Notes under the pieces: model-generated
The model's database searches: none
What the model saw: the letters and a program-made list of their open reading frames with translations, nothing else
What the model was told of the DNA's origin: nothing
Assembly: GCA_016297165.1 (NCBI GenBank)
Contig: JAEDHF010000004.1
Location: forward strand, 1-32,942
Source of the DNA: Oscillospiraceae bacterium
GTDB lineage: Bacteria > Bacillota > Clostridia > Oscillospirales > Ruminococcaceae
DNA: 32,942 nucleotides
Direction: 5' to 3'
Shown: positions 7,818-17,125 of the stretch, in pieces
How the letters are laid out: every line of letters begins with the position of its first letter
Numbering within the stretch: the first letter of the stretch is position 1
Translations under genes and position numbers: made by a program

Positions 7818-9092
7818 TCAGGTTTCCTTTCTTATAAGGCTGTCTAAATCCGACAGCTCTGTTTCTGAAACATTTTCGTCGTTATATCTTAATCTTTCGT
7901 AGCATTTTGCCACTGCCGAAAGGTCGTTATAGCCGTAAAGTCCGCCGCCCTTTTCAGCCTGTATGGCTGTTGTATCCGAGGGCATAAGGGTCGGATTAAA
8001 GCGCTTTATTTTTCTTAGAATAATCCTGTAGCCGAAGCGGTATTTTTTATTACCGTTCTTTTCGCTTTTATAAAGCTTAAGAAGCCTTCCGTCGGAAAAG
8101 CTTACCTCTCTGCGACTTTTTGTGCTGTCATAATCCTCTACCGTATCGTAGAATTCCTTTTCCTCGTTATTTTTACTCTCTGATGAAAGGAAACCCATCA
8201 GCCTTGAAAATATGCCCTTGATTGCTCTCGCTATCCTCTTTCTGAATATGAACAGTATCGCAATAAAGGTTAAAACCGCTACAACCTGCCACCATTCAGA
8301 AGCTTCAGCGGTTACTCCCGGCCCTGCCAGGGTTCCTCCCTCGGGTATTTCTTCGGTAATTTCTTCGGCATTGAACATACTGATGATACTAAAATAGAGT
8401 TCAATAAAAAAGCGTATCATAAGCCGTAAAAAATCCGCAATATAGTTAGCAAAAATGCACACAAGAGATAATATAACGGCAACAGTTCCCACCATAAAGG
8501 CATTATAGCCGCTAAGCCCCTTCGGAAGGGTGGCTCTTGTGTCCTTTCGCCTGTTTGCACGTTCGAATATACCGCTCTGGTTAATAAGGAGAGCCGCCGC
8601 AGAAAATTCTACCATAAAGGCTATAAGCATTATCCTCATAACCAACGCCTTTATTTCCTCGGGAGCGGCTATCGCCATAAAAATATAGCATACCAGGGAA
8701 AGAACAATATATATTCCGAAGAAATAGAGAGGAAAAATATCTGCGAATATTTTCTCCCTGCTTCTTTTTCCGATAAAGTACCAGAATACGGAGTTTAGCC
8801 CTAAAGCTATAATAAGAAAAGGGTCTCCGCCGAAGGGCATGCTTATAAAGCCAAGACCAAAGCTAAGTATTCCGATTACCCTTGAAACAGCCCTCAGCGC
8901 TTTATTTGAGGAGAGTGCGGCTGCAAGGAAATAGCCGAGACCGGCGATAATTAAAAATGCTCCGTAATAGAGGAGTATTCTTATACCGTCAATAGTCCCG
9001 AAGCAATTCACATCACAGCTGAAAACAAAGGGAAATCCCACCAGCCCTAAGGATAAAGCGGAAAAAACCTTCAGAAAAACGTTTCTTTTCAT
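7818..9092 (-). CDS. Multi-pass membrane protein with DUF4129-like tail
   Basis: The protein has 424 residues and about eight predicted membrane segments between residues 5 and 285 (for example ILLYYGAFLIIAGLGYFLAA and a segment beginning WWQVVAVLTFIAILFIF). A cytoplasmic-type tail of ~140 residues ends in YERLRYNDENVSETELSDL, which resembles the end of DUF4129 proteins that accompany MoxR, DUF58 and transglutaminase genes. No transglutaminase core is present. Its ATG directly abuts the stop of the DUF58 gene, with GAGGAA as ribosome site, so the two are cotranslated. Probably a membrane partner of the second MoxR module; biochemical role unknown. Confidence 0.75.
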   Translation of the reverse strand: MKRNVFLKVFSALSLGLVGFPFVFSCDVNCFGTIDGIRILLYYGAFLIIAGLGYFLAAALSSNKALRAVSRVIGILSFGLGFISMPFGGDPFLIIALGLNSVFWYFIGKRSREKIFADIFPLYFFGIYIVLSLVCYIFMAIAAPEEIKALVMRIMLIAFMVEFSAAALLINQSGIFERANRRKDTRATLPKGLSGYNAFMVGTVAVILSLVCIFANYIADFLRLMIRFFIELYFSIISMFNAEEITEEIPEGGTLAGPGVTAEASEWWQVVAVLTFIAILFIFRKRIARAIKGIFSRLMGFLSSESKNNEEKEFYDTVEDYDSTKSRREVSFSDGRLLKLYKSEKNGNKKYRFGYRIILRKIKRFNPTLMPSDTTAIQAEKGGGLYGYNDLSAVAKCYERLRYNDENVSETELSDLDSLIRKET

Positions 9093-10211
9093 TTATTCCT
9101 CGCTGTTCATAAAATAAAAGCGGTTTACCCTACCCATTCTTATTATGGGCAGCTCGTCGGAAACAATATCGTTACAATAGAAAATCACATTTCTGCCTAG
9201 ACGCTTCTGATAACGGGCAAAGCCAAGCATTTCCTCGTCAATAAAAGCCGTAAGCACAAAAATATCCGTATAGCCCTCAAGCTTCAAACCGCCGACAAAA
9301 TCGGAAAAGCTCCTGTCGCAGTAGTTTTCTGTCTCGGAAAGACCTCTTAAAAGGCTTTTGTAGTTCTCCTGCTCCCTGCCGCCTGAAATGAAAACGCCCC
9401 CGGGACAGGAGCCGTTTATTCCGAGACTTAAAGCCATTCTTTTTTCAGAAAAGCCTTGGATAATAAACGCCGCCGCCTTAATATAGGTTTCTATATCGGC
9501 AGGAATAACGGGACGAGGCTCGCCAAGTGCGGATTTTTGCAGGTTCAGAAGAATAACGCCCTCGTTTTCCGTAGAAAAGTCGTTCTTATAAGCCATTATT
9601 CTTGCGCCCCTCGCCGTTCCCGACCAATGAATGCGGTTCATAGGCTCCCTGCCCGTATATTCTCTCGGCCCCGAAATAAGGAAGGGGTCCTCACAGAGAA
9701 AGCGCCTTACCGTTATTTCGCCAATAAGCTCCTCGGAGGATAAATCCCCCTCGGAAAGCTCATAGGGCGTGGGCAAAATCCGTATGCTATCATCAATAGC
9801 TATAGTTTTAGAGAGAGTTATAAGCCCGAAAAGGTCGGTAGCCACAACGGACACATTCTTAAGGGAAAATAACCCTCTTTTAATGGCAGTAACCTTTCGT
9901 ACCCTTGTATATTTCTGCTTCGGACGAAGAGAGAATATACTCGGAACAAATCGCTCCTCGCCGGCTCCCACCGAGGAAGACCCCGAAAACTTAAGCCAGC
10001 GGCTCGTACAAATCTCCGTCTTAAGCCAGGGTACAGGCAGCTTTTTATCATTTATTACTTCTTCGATAATTTCTATCGTTTCGCCCTCCATTGCTTCATG
10101 AACACTGAAACGAACGGAATAGGATACTCCCCGAAGAAGGAACTTTCTGAAGATAAGCTGCTCGATTATAAGAATTACTGCAACAATTATTAAAACGGCT
10201 AAAAGCTCCAT
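9093..10211 (-). CDS. DUF58 domain-containing protein (second MoxR module)
   Basis: This is a 372-residue protein. Residues 1-20 are an N-terminal membrane helix (ELLAVLIIVAVILII), followed by a beta-rich region. The DUF58 signature appears as GPREYTGREPMNRIHWSGTAR, the counterpart of the usual R-Y-GD-R-I/V-HW-SA pattern. The C-terminal half has a vWA-like alternating fold (GVILLNLQ, DIFVLTAF), but its metal-site residues are not convincing. DUF58 proteins are standard partners of MoxR AAA+ ATPases, which are thought to act as chaperones on vWA-containing partners. Its ATG overlaps the moxR stop by one base (TAATG), with GAGGAG just upstream. Confidence 0.85.
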   Translation of the reverse strand: MELLAVLIIVAVILIIEQLIFRKFLLRGVSYSVRFSVHEAMEGETIEIIEEVINDKKLPVPWLKTEICTSRWLKFSGSSSVGAGEERFVPSIFSLRPKQKYTRVRKVTAIKRGLFSLKNVSVVATDLFGLITLSKTIAIDDSIRILPTPYELSEGDLSSEELIGEITVRRFLCEDPFLISGPREYTGREPMNRIHWSGTARGARIMAYKNDFSTENEGVILLNLQKSALGEPRPVIPADIETYIKAAAFIIQGFSEKRMALSLGINGSCPGGVFISGGREQENYKSLLRGLSETENYCDRSFSDFVGGLKLEGYTDIFVLTAFIDEEMLGFARYQKRLGRNVIFYCNDIVSDELPIIRMGRVNRFYFMNSEE

Positions 10212-11155
10212 TATAACTCCTCTGTGGGTACTTCTACCGAGATAAGAATCCCCTTTACCGTTTCCTCTGCGGCTTTTACCGCCTTAGAAGCAGAATAGTC
10301 GCGGCAGATAATCCTGTGGGTAATTACATAGGGCGCAACTGCACGGATATGGTCGGGGGTCAGGAAGCTGCTGCCCTCTATAGCGGCGTAGGCCTGCGCC
10401 ACCTTTTTAAGGGCGATAAGTCCTCTTGGGCTAAGTCCGAGCTTAATCCTCTCGTCGCCCCTCGTTGCGTCCCCGATATCACAGATATATGCCGCTACCG
10501 TTTCGTTCATTTTAACGTTAAGGGCTTCACTTGAGGCTGTCTTATAGTCCTCGGCAGTAAGCACCGCCGTCAGCTCTTCGATAGGATGAACCTCTCCTAC
10601 CGATGATAGCATTGAAAGCTCGCTTTCACGGTCGCTGTAGCCTAAGGAAAGACGAACAGCAAAGCGGTCGAGCTGCGCTTCGGGAAGAGGATAGGTTCCG
10701 AGAGTTTCAACAGGATTCTGTGTAGCTATAACAAAGAAGGGGTCAGCCATTTTATATGTTTCACCGTCTATAGTAGCCTGCCGCTCCTCCATACATTCGA
10801 GAAGAGCGGACTGCGTCCTCGGAGTAGCACGGTTTATTTCGTCCGCAAGGAGAATATTAGTAAACACAGCACCCTTTCTGAAAACGAATTCCTGTGTTTT
10901 CATATTATAGAAGTTTATTCCCGTAATATCCGAGGGGAGAAGGTCGGGTGTAAACTGAATACGGCGGAAATCACAGTCCATAGATTTCGCCAGCGCTCTC
11001 GAGAGCATTGTTTTACCCGTTCCCGGAACGTCCTCGATAAGAACGTTTCCCCCGGAAAGAAAGGCGGCTATAATTATTTCTATCTCGCTTTTCTTTCCCT
11101 TTATAACCTTTGAAATATTAGTGCACAGCTTTTCTGAAAATTCTTTTGCTCTCAT
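10211..11155 (-). CDS. MoxR family AAA+ ATPase (second copy)
   Basis: The protein has 314 residues. It has Walker A in EDVPGTGKT, Walker B in LLADEINRA followed by TPRTQSALLE, sensor-1 IATQNP, and the arginine-finger/sensor-2 region with LGLSPRGLIAL. These define MoxR AAA+ ATPases, which remodel or activate DUF58/vWA partners. The start at 11153-11155 (MRAKEF) is chosen because AAAGGA lies 6-8 bases upstream. An ATG 30 bases earlier would use the same ribosome site as coding sequence, and ATG codons at that region fall in the preceding terminator. It overlaps DUF58 downstream by one base. A rho-independent terminator lies 15 bases upstream and no promoter is evident, so expression may rely on readthrough from the DHH gene. 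Confidence 0.9.
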   Translation of the reverse strand: MRAKEFSEKLCTNISKVIKGKKSEIEIIIAAFLSGGNVLIEDVPGTGKTMLSRALAKSMDCDFRRIQFTPDLLPSDITGINFYNMKTQEFVFRKGAVFTNILLADEINRATPRTQSALLECMEERQATIDGETYKMADPFFVIATQNPVETLGTYPLPEAQLDRFAVRLSLGYSDRESELSMLSSVGEVHPIEELTAVLTAEDYKTASSEALNVKMNETVAAYICDIGDATRGDERIKLGLSPRGLIALKKVAQAYAAIEGSSFLTPDHIRAVAPYVITHRIICRDYSASKAVKAAEETVKGILISVEVPTEEL

Positions 11156-11170
11156 AACTTTTCCTTTCAT

Positions 11171-11202
11171 AAAAAAGACCGCCATGAATTATCATAGCGG
11201 CC
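11171..11202 (-). terminator. Terminator/attenuator between DHH gene and moxR
   Basis: On the minus strand GGCCGCTATG pairs with CATGGCGGTC (10 bp with two G-U wobbles, 6-base loop), followed by six Ts. It begins 6 bases after the DHH stop and ends about 15 bases before the moxR start. Confidence 0.85.
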
Positions 11203-11208
11203 ATAAAA

Positions 11209-12144
11209 TTACTGATTATAATACTTATCGTAATTTACGAGTTCGTCGAGCATCTTAGGCAGCTTTTCGGGAATTTCCTCATCACTGAACTGGCAGGTAC
11301 CAACCTTTTTGTGACCGCCGCCGCCGTATTTAAGCATAAGCTTTCCTACATCAACATTACTTGTCTTATTGATTATTGAATAGCCGACAGCCGCAGAACA
11401 ACCTGCGCCCCCCTTACCCGATACAATCCATGCGGATATATTCTGTTCGGGATAAAGGCTGTATATCATGAATCTGTTGCCCGTATAGATTACATCAACA
11501 CCACGAAGGTCGGTAATAATTACGTCCCCTCTTATTTCGGTGTGCTCGTGTACCATCTTCTTGAACTGCTCGGTCTGCTCGTTATATACGTCGATACGCT
11601 CCTTAATGTCAGGGAGATCAAGAATCTCCTGCGTGGACATTGTACGGCAGCAGACAAGAAGCTTTTCCATAAGCTGGTAGTTACTGATTGTGAAGTTTCT
11701 GAAACGTCCGAGACCTGTTCTCGGGTCCATAAGGAAGCCCACAAGTATCCAGCCCTTAGGGTTAAGTATTTCATCTATGGTAAGATTACCGCTATCTACC
11801 TTATCAACAGCCTCCATAAGGTCATCAAACTGGGGGAAGCGTTCCTTTCCGCCGTAGTATTCATAGATAATTCTTGCACAGCTCGGAGTAATACGGCTTT
11901 CGCCCTTATACTTGCCCTGAAGCTGTACTCTTTCGTATTCGCTGGAATGATGGTCGAACCAGAGGCCGCAGCCTTCAACAAATGGTACGTTCGCAAGTAT
12001 GTCATTTTCGGTAACGGGAACAAGACCATCCTGAATATCCTTAGGGTGTTTAAAGGTATAGGAATCTATAATACCTGCTTCAAGAAGGAGCGCTCCGCAA
12101 GCAAGTCCGTCAAAGTCGGAGCGAGTAATTAAATTCATAGCCAT
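11209..12144 (-). CDS. DHH family phosphoesterase
   Basis: The protein has 311 residues from the chosen start. It begins with the metal-binding motif TRSDFDGLACG, has the eponymous DHH in LWFDHHSSE, and near the C-terminus has GGGGHKKVGTCQF, the DHHA1-type substrate motif. Members cleave phosphodiester or phosphoanhydride bonds in short oligonucleotides, cyclic dinucleotides or polyphosphate; the substrate here is not determinable. It lacks the N-terminal membrane, PAS and GGDEF parts of GdpP. Starts at 12144 and 12138 are both possible: GAAAGGAA is 12 bases from the first and AAGG is 8 from the second. Own promoter and terminator make it a single-gene unit between two MoxR modules. Confidence 0.85.
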   Translation of the reverse strand: MAMNLITRSDFDGLACGALLLEAGIIDSYTFKHPKDIQDGLVPVTENDILANVPFVEGCGLWFDHHSSEYERVQLQGKYKGESRITPSCARIIYEYYGGKERFPQFDDLMEAVDKVDSGNLTIDEILNPKGWILVGFLMDPRTGLGRFRNFTISNYQLMEKLLVCCRTMSTQEILDLPDIKERIDVYNEQTEQFKKMVHEHTEIRGDVIITDLRGVDVIYTGNRFMIYSLYPEQNISAWIVSGKGGAGCSAAVGYSIINKTSNVDVGKLMLKYGGGGHKKVGTCQFSDEEIPEKLPKMLDELVNYDKYYNQ

Positions 12145-12198
12145 AGCCTTAACCATTCCTTTCAGCGCCTGAATACGCTTTCGCAATAATATATGTCT

Positions 12199-12227
12199 AT
12201 TATAACAAAATTTTTTCAGCTTTGCAA
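12199..12227 (-). promoter_or_regulatory. Extended -10 promoter for the DHH phosphoesterase gene
   Basis: On the minus strand TTGCAA (12222-12227), a 17-base spacer and a perfect TATAAT (complement of 12199-12204) preceded by TG-T. It lies immediately after the stop codon of the transglutaminase gene. Confidence 0.75.
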
Positions 12228-12234
12228 CACTTTT

Positions 12235-14910
12235 TTAGAAAAATAATGCTATTTTAACAAAAAATTGCCTGATAAAGTTATATCTGCCCATTATTTCGGT
12301 ATAAACCGCCCTTAAAACACGGAAAACTGCCGCTCTTTCCTCCTCGGTTACGTTAAGGGTATTCTTATCGCCGAATTCACATTTCTCAAAAACAGGCATT
12401 ACATCCGTCAGAAATACGTTCTTCCCCTTAAGTATGTCGGAGCGGTCAACTCTCTCGGCGAAATCCATCATAAGCTCGTTTTCGGGCTCTAAGCCTGCCG
12501 ACTTAAGAAGCTTAAGGAGCAGTCTGTACATAATTGCGCAGGCCTCCGCAGATGGCTTTTTTCTGAAGGCTCTGAACACCCTTTTCTCTGCGGCATTTAC
12601 ATTTCTGATAACGAGAATAACGAAGAGAACAACCGCCATAACGACTGCTGCACCTATAAGATAAGGAACAAGCACAAGGAAATTAAAGGATGGTTCCGAG
12701 GGGTCGGCGGATTCCTCCGGGTATGTGGGGTATGAGGTATTCTCCTCATTTGTTTCGGTTTCTTCCTCTTCTTCCGTTACCTCCTCCGACGGCTCTTCCC
12801 TCTCCTCTTCGGTTTCTTCCTTTCCCGGAATCCCCTCCGAAGGATTCGTTTCGGGGATTGTTTCAATGTCTTCCCCGCCTTCGGGCTCCTCTTCTCCTTC
12901 GTCGCTTATGTCAGCTATTGCGCCATCCTCAAAGCCTCTTACCGACGCCGTCGGGTCGAAGGGCAGCCAGCCTACATTTCTGAAATAAACCTCTACCCAT
13001 GCATGGAGGTTTTTCTCCCTTATTGTATATTCAAAGCCGCTTTCTACAGGCGCATAAGCTCCGTTTACAACATAACCCGTAACGTATCGTGCAGGAATAC
13101 CAAGCTCCCTGAGCGCTAAGGTCATAGCAGTAGCAAAAAGGGCGCAGTGTCCCTCCCTCGTTTCGTAAAGAAAGCCGCTTAAGGGGTCCTCGCCGTTATC
13201 TACGGTAAGGGAATAGCTGAAATTATCCTTGAAATAATTGCATATTTCCGAGGCAATAGCGTAGCGGTTTACATAAAGGCTGTTGCCGTTAACGACAGCA
13301 ATTTCTTTTCTTAGCGTATCCACAAATTCCTTTATCCTGTCGTCGCTTTTCATAAAAACGGTAGAAATATATTCACGGTAATTTTCTATATCATACCTGC
13401 TTTCGGAAGGGATACTTTTTTCTGCGGCTGAATTCACAATAAAGGAATCGGTAATATTTGGAGTAAGGCAAAGGCTTTCGTAGGTCTTTATAAAGCCGTT
13501 TTCCGCCTTTGTGCGATAGACGGTATCGCCTATGGCTTCGATATGGCTGCTTTCCTTATAGTTCAGCTCGAAAGGGGCTACAGGCTGAAAAATTACCCTT
13601 GAATTTCTGAGATAGGTTACCTTTACCGTCTGTAGTGGCATATAAGTATCGGGGATATATTCGCCGCTTATTATCTTTCTGAAATTCTGATATTCCGTTT
13701 CGGGGTAGAAATCCTTAAGCTTATCATAATACCTTGTACCATCGGCTGATTTCGCCGTATTGTAGGCGTCCTTTACCGCTGTCCAGCCTGTTCCGTTAAA
13801 ATCTACGCCGATATCGCCCCTTAAATATACGGGAATATCGTTACGTTCGAGTATTACGCTTAATACGGGGGTATCTCCAGTAGAGGGTGCAGTAATACGT
13901 ATTCCGCTGTCGGGCTCTCCGGAAACAATATTGCTGAAATACTCGCTTTCGCTGTCGGTAACGGTGTCCTGTCGGAAGATATTCTGAAGCTTCTCGGAAG
14001 CGGAGCTTGCAAATTCCGTAATCGTATTTACTATTCCGTCATAATCGAAGCCCTGTCCCTCGGGTACGGCAAGTGAAACTCCCGTCATCACTGCCGCTGA
14101 CAAGATAACTACGGTAATAGCATTGGCAGTAAATTTATAGTAACGCTTAAGGTCGCCGCTAAGCTTCTTACTGCCGAAATAGAAGCTCGTCCGTTTTTTA
14201 TAGGCGCCTTCTCCTGCCATATATGAGCGTGCGGCTTCAAGCTTATTGTCGAAAATGAAGCTTCTGTCGAGAAAATATCCCGAATATACTGCGCCAAGGC
14301 CCATAGCCGAGGAAACAAAAACAATAAGCCAGGGTGTAAAGCGTGCAAATTCGGAAATAAAGGAAGGCACAAGCAGCAGCATCATTATAGCTATCGGAAA
14401 ACCGATATGGATTTTCGTACGGAGTGAGGCGGTAAATATGAATGAGAGAACAACCGCAAGAATAATAAACACCACTAAGGAGGCTTCGTTAAGCTTTCCG
14501 TCATACACTCCGCCTTTAAGATTGTTCAGGTTTCTTATTACGAGATTATCCGTATCGAAAAGCCTGCTGTCCAGTAAAAGCATAAGCTTATCATAGAAAA
14601 GCTCTCCCCACATTTTAAGCTTATCGAAGAAAAGGAAGGATAAAACACCCCCGAGAGCTATTGTACCGCCGTAAACAAAACGTGAGGGTATAACAGAAGC
14701 GAGGGTAAAGAATACTGCCGAAGAAAAAAGGGCGGTTAAGGCAGGAACATGAGGGTCTATCCCGAAGCGATAAACCGAAAGAAGCACCATAATCGCCGAA
14801 ACGGAAAGAGCGCACAGCAAAGCAAGCCTTACCCCGAATAAAAGGGCAAGAGCCGGCTTTTTATTGAAATATGCGTCATGCAGAATACTCTGCTCGTTTG
14901 TTTCGTTCAT
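12235..14910 (-). CDS. Membrane-bound transglutaminase-like protein (TgpA/DUF3488 + DUF4129 type)
   Basis: The protein has 891 residues. About six membrane segments lie in residues 25-220, with a further one near 275 (TVVILSAAVMTGVSLAV). A large extracytoplasmic region ends in a transglutaminase core whose triad can be placed: Cys589 in REGHCALFA, His636 in LHAWVEVYF, Asp652 in FDPTAS. A Glu/Pro/Ser/Thr-rich linker follows, then a membrane helix (PYLIGAAVVMAVVLFVILVI) and a DUF4129-like tail. Such proteins accompany MoxR and DUF58 and are presumed to act on the cell envelope. The ATG at 14908-14910 is chosen since AAGGAT sits 9 bases upstream; a TTG at 14917-14919 touches the ribosome site and is rejected. 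It follows DUF58 by 25 bases. Confidence 0.9.
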   Translation of the reverse strand: MNETNEQSILHDAYFNKKPALALLFGVRLALLCALSVSAIMVLLSVYRFGIDPHVPALTALFSSAVFFTLASVIPSRFVYGGTIALGGVLSFLFFDKLKMWGELFYDKLMLLLDSRLFDTDNLVIRNLNNLKGGVYDGKLNEASLVVFIILAVVLSFIFTASLRTKIHIGFPIAIMMLLLVPSFISEFARFTPWLIVFVSSAMGLGAVYSGYFLDRSFIFDNKLEAARSYMAGEGAYKKRTSFYFGSKKLSGDLKRYYKFTANAITVVILSAAVMTGVSLAVPEGQGFDYDGIVNTITEFASSASEKLQNIFRQDTVTDSESEYFSNIVSGEPDSGIRITAPSTGDTPVLSVILERNDIPVYLRGDIGVDFNGTGWTAVKDAYNTAKSADGTRYYDKLKDFYPETEYQNFRKIISGEYIPDTYMPLQTVKVTYLRNSRVIFQPVAPFELNYKESSHIEAIGDTVYRTKAENGFIKTYESLCLTPNITDSFIVNSAAEKSIPSESRYDIENYREYISTVFMKSDDRIKEFVDTLRKEIAVVNGNSLYVNRYAIASEICNYFKDNFSYSLTVDNGEDPLSGFLYETREGHCALFATAMTLALRELGIPARYVTGYVVNGAYAPVESGFEYTIREKNLHAWVEVYFRNVGWLPFDPTASVRGFEDGAIADISDEGEEEPEGGEDIETIPETNPSEGIPGKEETEEEREEPSEEVTEEEEETETNEENTSYPTYPEESADPSEPSFNFLVLVPYLIGAAVVMAVVLFVILVIRNVNAAEKRVFRAFRKKPSAEACAIMYRLLLKLLKSAGLEPENELMMDFAERVDRSDILKGKNVFLTDVMPVFEKCEFGDKNTLNVTEEERAAVFRVLRAVYTEIMGRYNFIRQFFVKIALFF

Positions 14911-14935
14911 ATATGGCAATCCTTATACGGTCGAT

Positions 14936-16132
14936 TTATTCCATTGAGTTTCTAAGGGAAATACCTACGTTATCGGGAGATATTTCGAAAATACTTATAC
15001 CGTTATAGGTTACGGCAGTCTCGGCGAGGCTGTCGCTTATTTTTTCTCCCGTCAGGTAAATTCTTATATTTTTCGCTCTGTGTGCGCCGCTTTCCAGGAT
15101 TTTTTTCAGGTCTGTTCCCGAAAGCTTAGGCGTTATAATAAAAAGTGTTTCGTTATCGGAGAAAAAGCTTCCTATCTCCCTTAACAGGGAAACAGCGCCA
15201 AGCTCGGCGTTAAATACGGGAACAACGGAATAAAGGGCAAAAAGCCTTTCATAATCGTCCTTGTTCTCTACTGCGCTTATTTCCGCCTCGCCTTTAATAT
15301 TACGATAGAGATTAACCGCACGCCTGCCATCAGAAATGATTTTCTGCGTAATGGCGAGGGCGGTTTCGACTACTGCATCGGTGGCCGCAAGATTCTTTTC
15401 ATCATCAAGAAAATGGGCGGTAATATCCACGAGAATTGACGCATTACTGCCGAGATTCTGCTCCATTTGCTTCACTACAAGGCTATCCTGCTTTGCGGAC
15501 AGCTTCCAGTGGACATGGCGGAGAGAGTCCCCGTCGGCATATTTTCTTACCGAAGCGAAGGAGGTATTCTCGAAAAAGGACATCGTTGTCCTTGTACTCT
15601 CGTAATCATCGTCGCAAAGAGCATTATTATCGTCGAGGGACAAGCGGCGGGGCGAAACAATAACGCTGCAATCGGGATTAAGCTTTATTCTGAAGCGAAA
15701 AAGCCGCAGGAAATCATACAGCCACGCCTCTCTATAGCCTAAGAGATATTCCCCTCTGAAGCGTATATTGCCGCCGAAGCTGAACTCCGAGGAGCTGAAG
15801 GGCATTACGCTTAGAATTAGCTGTCTGTCCTCTCTTACCGAGCCGTCCTCATCATGGAAAATGCCCGTAATTCTAAGAGGGGAAACAGGGATAATAAAAC
15901 GATTCTTTACCCTTACCACAATTTCGAACTGCTGAAGCTTATGGACGAAAATTTTCTTCGGAGCTGATTCTATTTTCAGTAAAGCCCTCGTTAAAACAAG
16001 AAAAAGAAAGGAAACTAAGGGCATAGCTATAACCACAAGCATTATTACGAAGGTAAGCCTGCTGTAATAGCCTACTGCAAGAGCTACCGACCCTAACAGG
16101 AGCAGTATATAAAATAACCTGTATTTCGCCAT
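14936..16132 (-). CDS. DUF58 domain-containing protein (first MoxR module)
   Basis: This 398-residue protein has two adjacent N-terminal membrane helices (about residues 5-22 and 27-52), a beta-rich region, and then the clear DUF58 signature RKYADGDSLRHVHWKLSAK. A vWA-like region follows, with SILVDITAHF as its first strand and FIITPKL near the end. It is the expected partner of the MoxR ATPase encoded one base upstream and of the transglutaminase downstream. It is only distantly similar to the second DUF58 protein of this window, so the two modules are old paralogs rather than a fresh duplication. Confidence 0.88.
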   Translation of the reverse strand: MAKYRLFYILLLLGSVALAVGYYSRLTFVIMLVVIAMPLVSFLFLVLTRALLKIESAPKKIFVHKLQQFEIVVRVKNRFIIPVSPLRITGIFHDEDGSVREDRQLILSVMPFSSSEFSFGGNIRFRGEYLLGYREAWLYDFLRLFRFRIKLNPDCSVIVSPRRLSLDDNNALCDDDYESTRTTMSFFENTSFASVRKYADGDSLRHVHWKLSAKQDSLVVKQMEQNLGSNASILVDITAHFLDDEKNLAATDAVVETALAITQKIISDGRRAVNLYRNIKGEAEISAVENKDDYERLFALYSVVPVFNAELGAVSLLREIGSFFSDNETLFIITPKLSGTDLKKILESGAHRAKNIRIYLTGEKISDSLAETAVTYNGISIFEISPDNVGISLRNSME

Positions 16133-16133
16133 A

Positions 16134-17081
16134 TCAGCGTCCGTTTCTCGTAAAGGGCGGCTTAACCGACTTTACAACATCACGAAGCACGTTCATTACA
16201 TCGTAATGCTTTATTCTCGCTTCCTGTGAAAGGCGGATTCTATGGGGCAGGACGTAGGGCGTCATTCGCATAACATCCTCGGGAACAACATAGTCGCGGT
16301 TATTTAAAAAGGCGTAGCTCTGTGCGGCACGCATAAGAGCTAAGGAGGCTCTGGGGCTTGCACCGAGCTGAACCGCCTGGTGTGTTCTTGTAGCCGCAAC
16401 AAGCTCAACGATATACTTATATACCGAGGGCTCGATATTTATCTCCCTGACATTCTCGATAGCTGCCGTTATCTCTTCCTTTGTGCATATCGGTATTACG
16501 GAATCGAGAGGGTCGGAGTGCTGTCTGCCTGCAATAACCGCTATTTCCTGCTCTATTGTAGGATAGCCCATTGAAATCTTCATCATAAAGCGGTCAAGCT
16601 GTGCCTCGGGAAGCGGAAAGGTTCCTACGTAGCCCAGCTCGTTCTGGGTCGCTATTACCATAAAGGGATTGGGCAGCTTGTGAGTAATGCCGTCAACGGT
16701 AACCGTCTGCTCCTCCATAGCTTCAAGAAGAGCGGACTGGGTCTTCGGGGTAGCTCGGTTTATTTCGTCGGCCAAGAGTATATTGGTCATTACAAGACCG
16801 CTTCTGTATTCGAAACGGTTTGTCTCCTTATTGAACATAGTAAAGCCCGTAATATCGGAAGCCATAACGTCGGGGGTGAACTGTGCTCTTCGGCTTATAA
16901 GCCCTGCCGCCTTGGCGACAGCTGTTGCAAGGGTAGTTTTCCCCACTCCGGGAACGTCCTCAACAAGAATATGTCCCTCGGAAAGAAGAGCAATAAGAAT
17001 CATAGTAACCGCCTCACGCTTACCTACAATTACCTTTTCAACCTCGTCCGCTATCTGCTGTATTTTTCTGTTATGAACCAT
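16134..17081 (-). CDS. MoxR family AAA+ ATPase (first copy)
   Basis: The protein has 315 residues. It has Walker A in EDVPGVGKTT, Walker B LLADEINRATPKTQSALLE, sensor-1 IATQNE, and LGASPRASLAL in the lid domain: all hallmarks of MoxR ATPases. The ATG at 17079-17081 (MVHNRK) is chosen because GGAG lies 8 bases upstream; an ATG at 17112-17114 has no ribosome site. It is the first gene of a MoxR, DUF58, transglutaminase operon with a promoter just upstream. Activation or remodelling of the vWA-like partner is family knowledge, not shown here. Confidence 0.92.
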   Translation of the reverse strand: MVHNRKIQQIADEVEKVIVGKREAVTMILIALLSEGHILVEDVPGVGKTTLATAVAKAAGLISRRAQFTPDVMASDITGFTMFNKETNRFEYRSGLVMTNILLADEINRATPKTQSALLEAMEEQTVTVDGITHKLPNPFMVIATQNELGYVGTFPLPEAQLDRFMMKISMGYPTIEQEIAVIAGRQHSDPLDSVIPICTKEEITAAIENVREINIEPSVYKYIVELVAATRTHQAVQLGASPRASLALMRAAQSYAFLNNRDYVVPEDVMRMTPYVLPHRIRLSQEARIKHYDVMNVLRDVVKSVKPPFTRNGR

Positions 17082-17125
17082 TTTTATTCTCCAAACATAA
17101 TTGTTTATTTGCATAACTACATTTT

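Noticed and set aside
11215..11243. TATAAT inside the 3' end of the DHH gene as a promoter for the second moxR
   Set aside because: No -35 box at 16-18 bases and no TG extension; the sequence also encodes the C-terminal Tyr-Asn-Gln codons.
14911..14919. TTG start for the transglutaminase gene
   Set aside because: The TTG directly touches the AAGGAT ribosome site, leaving no spacer; the ATG 9 bases downstream is well placed.
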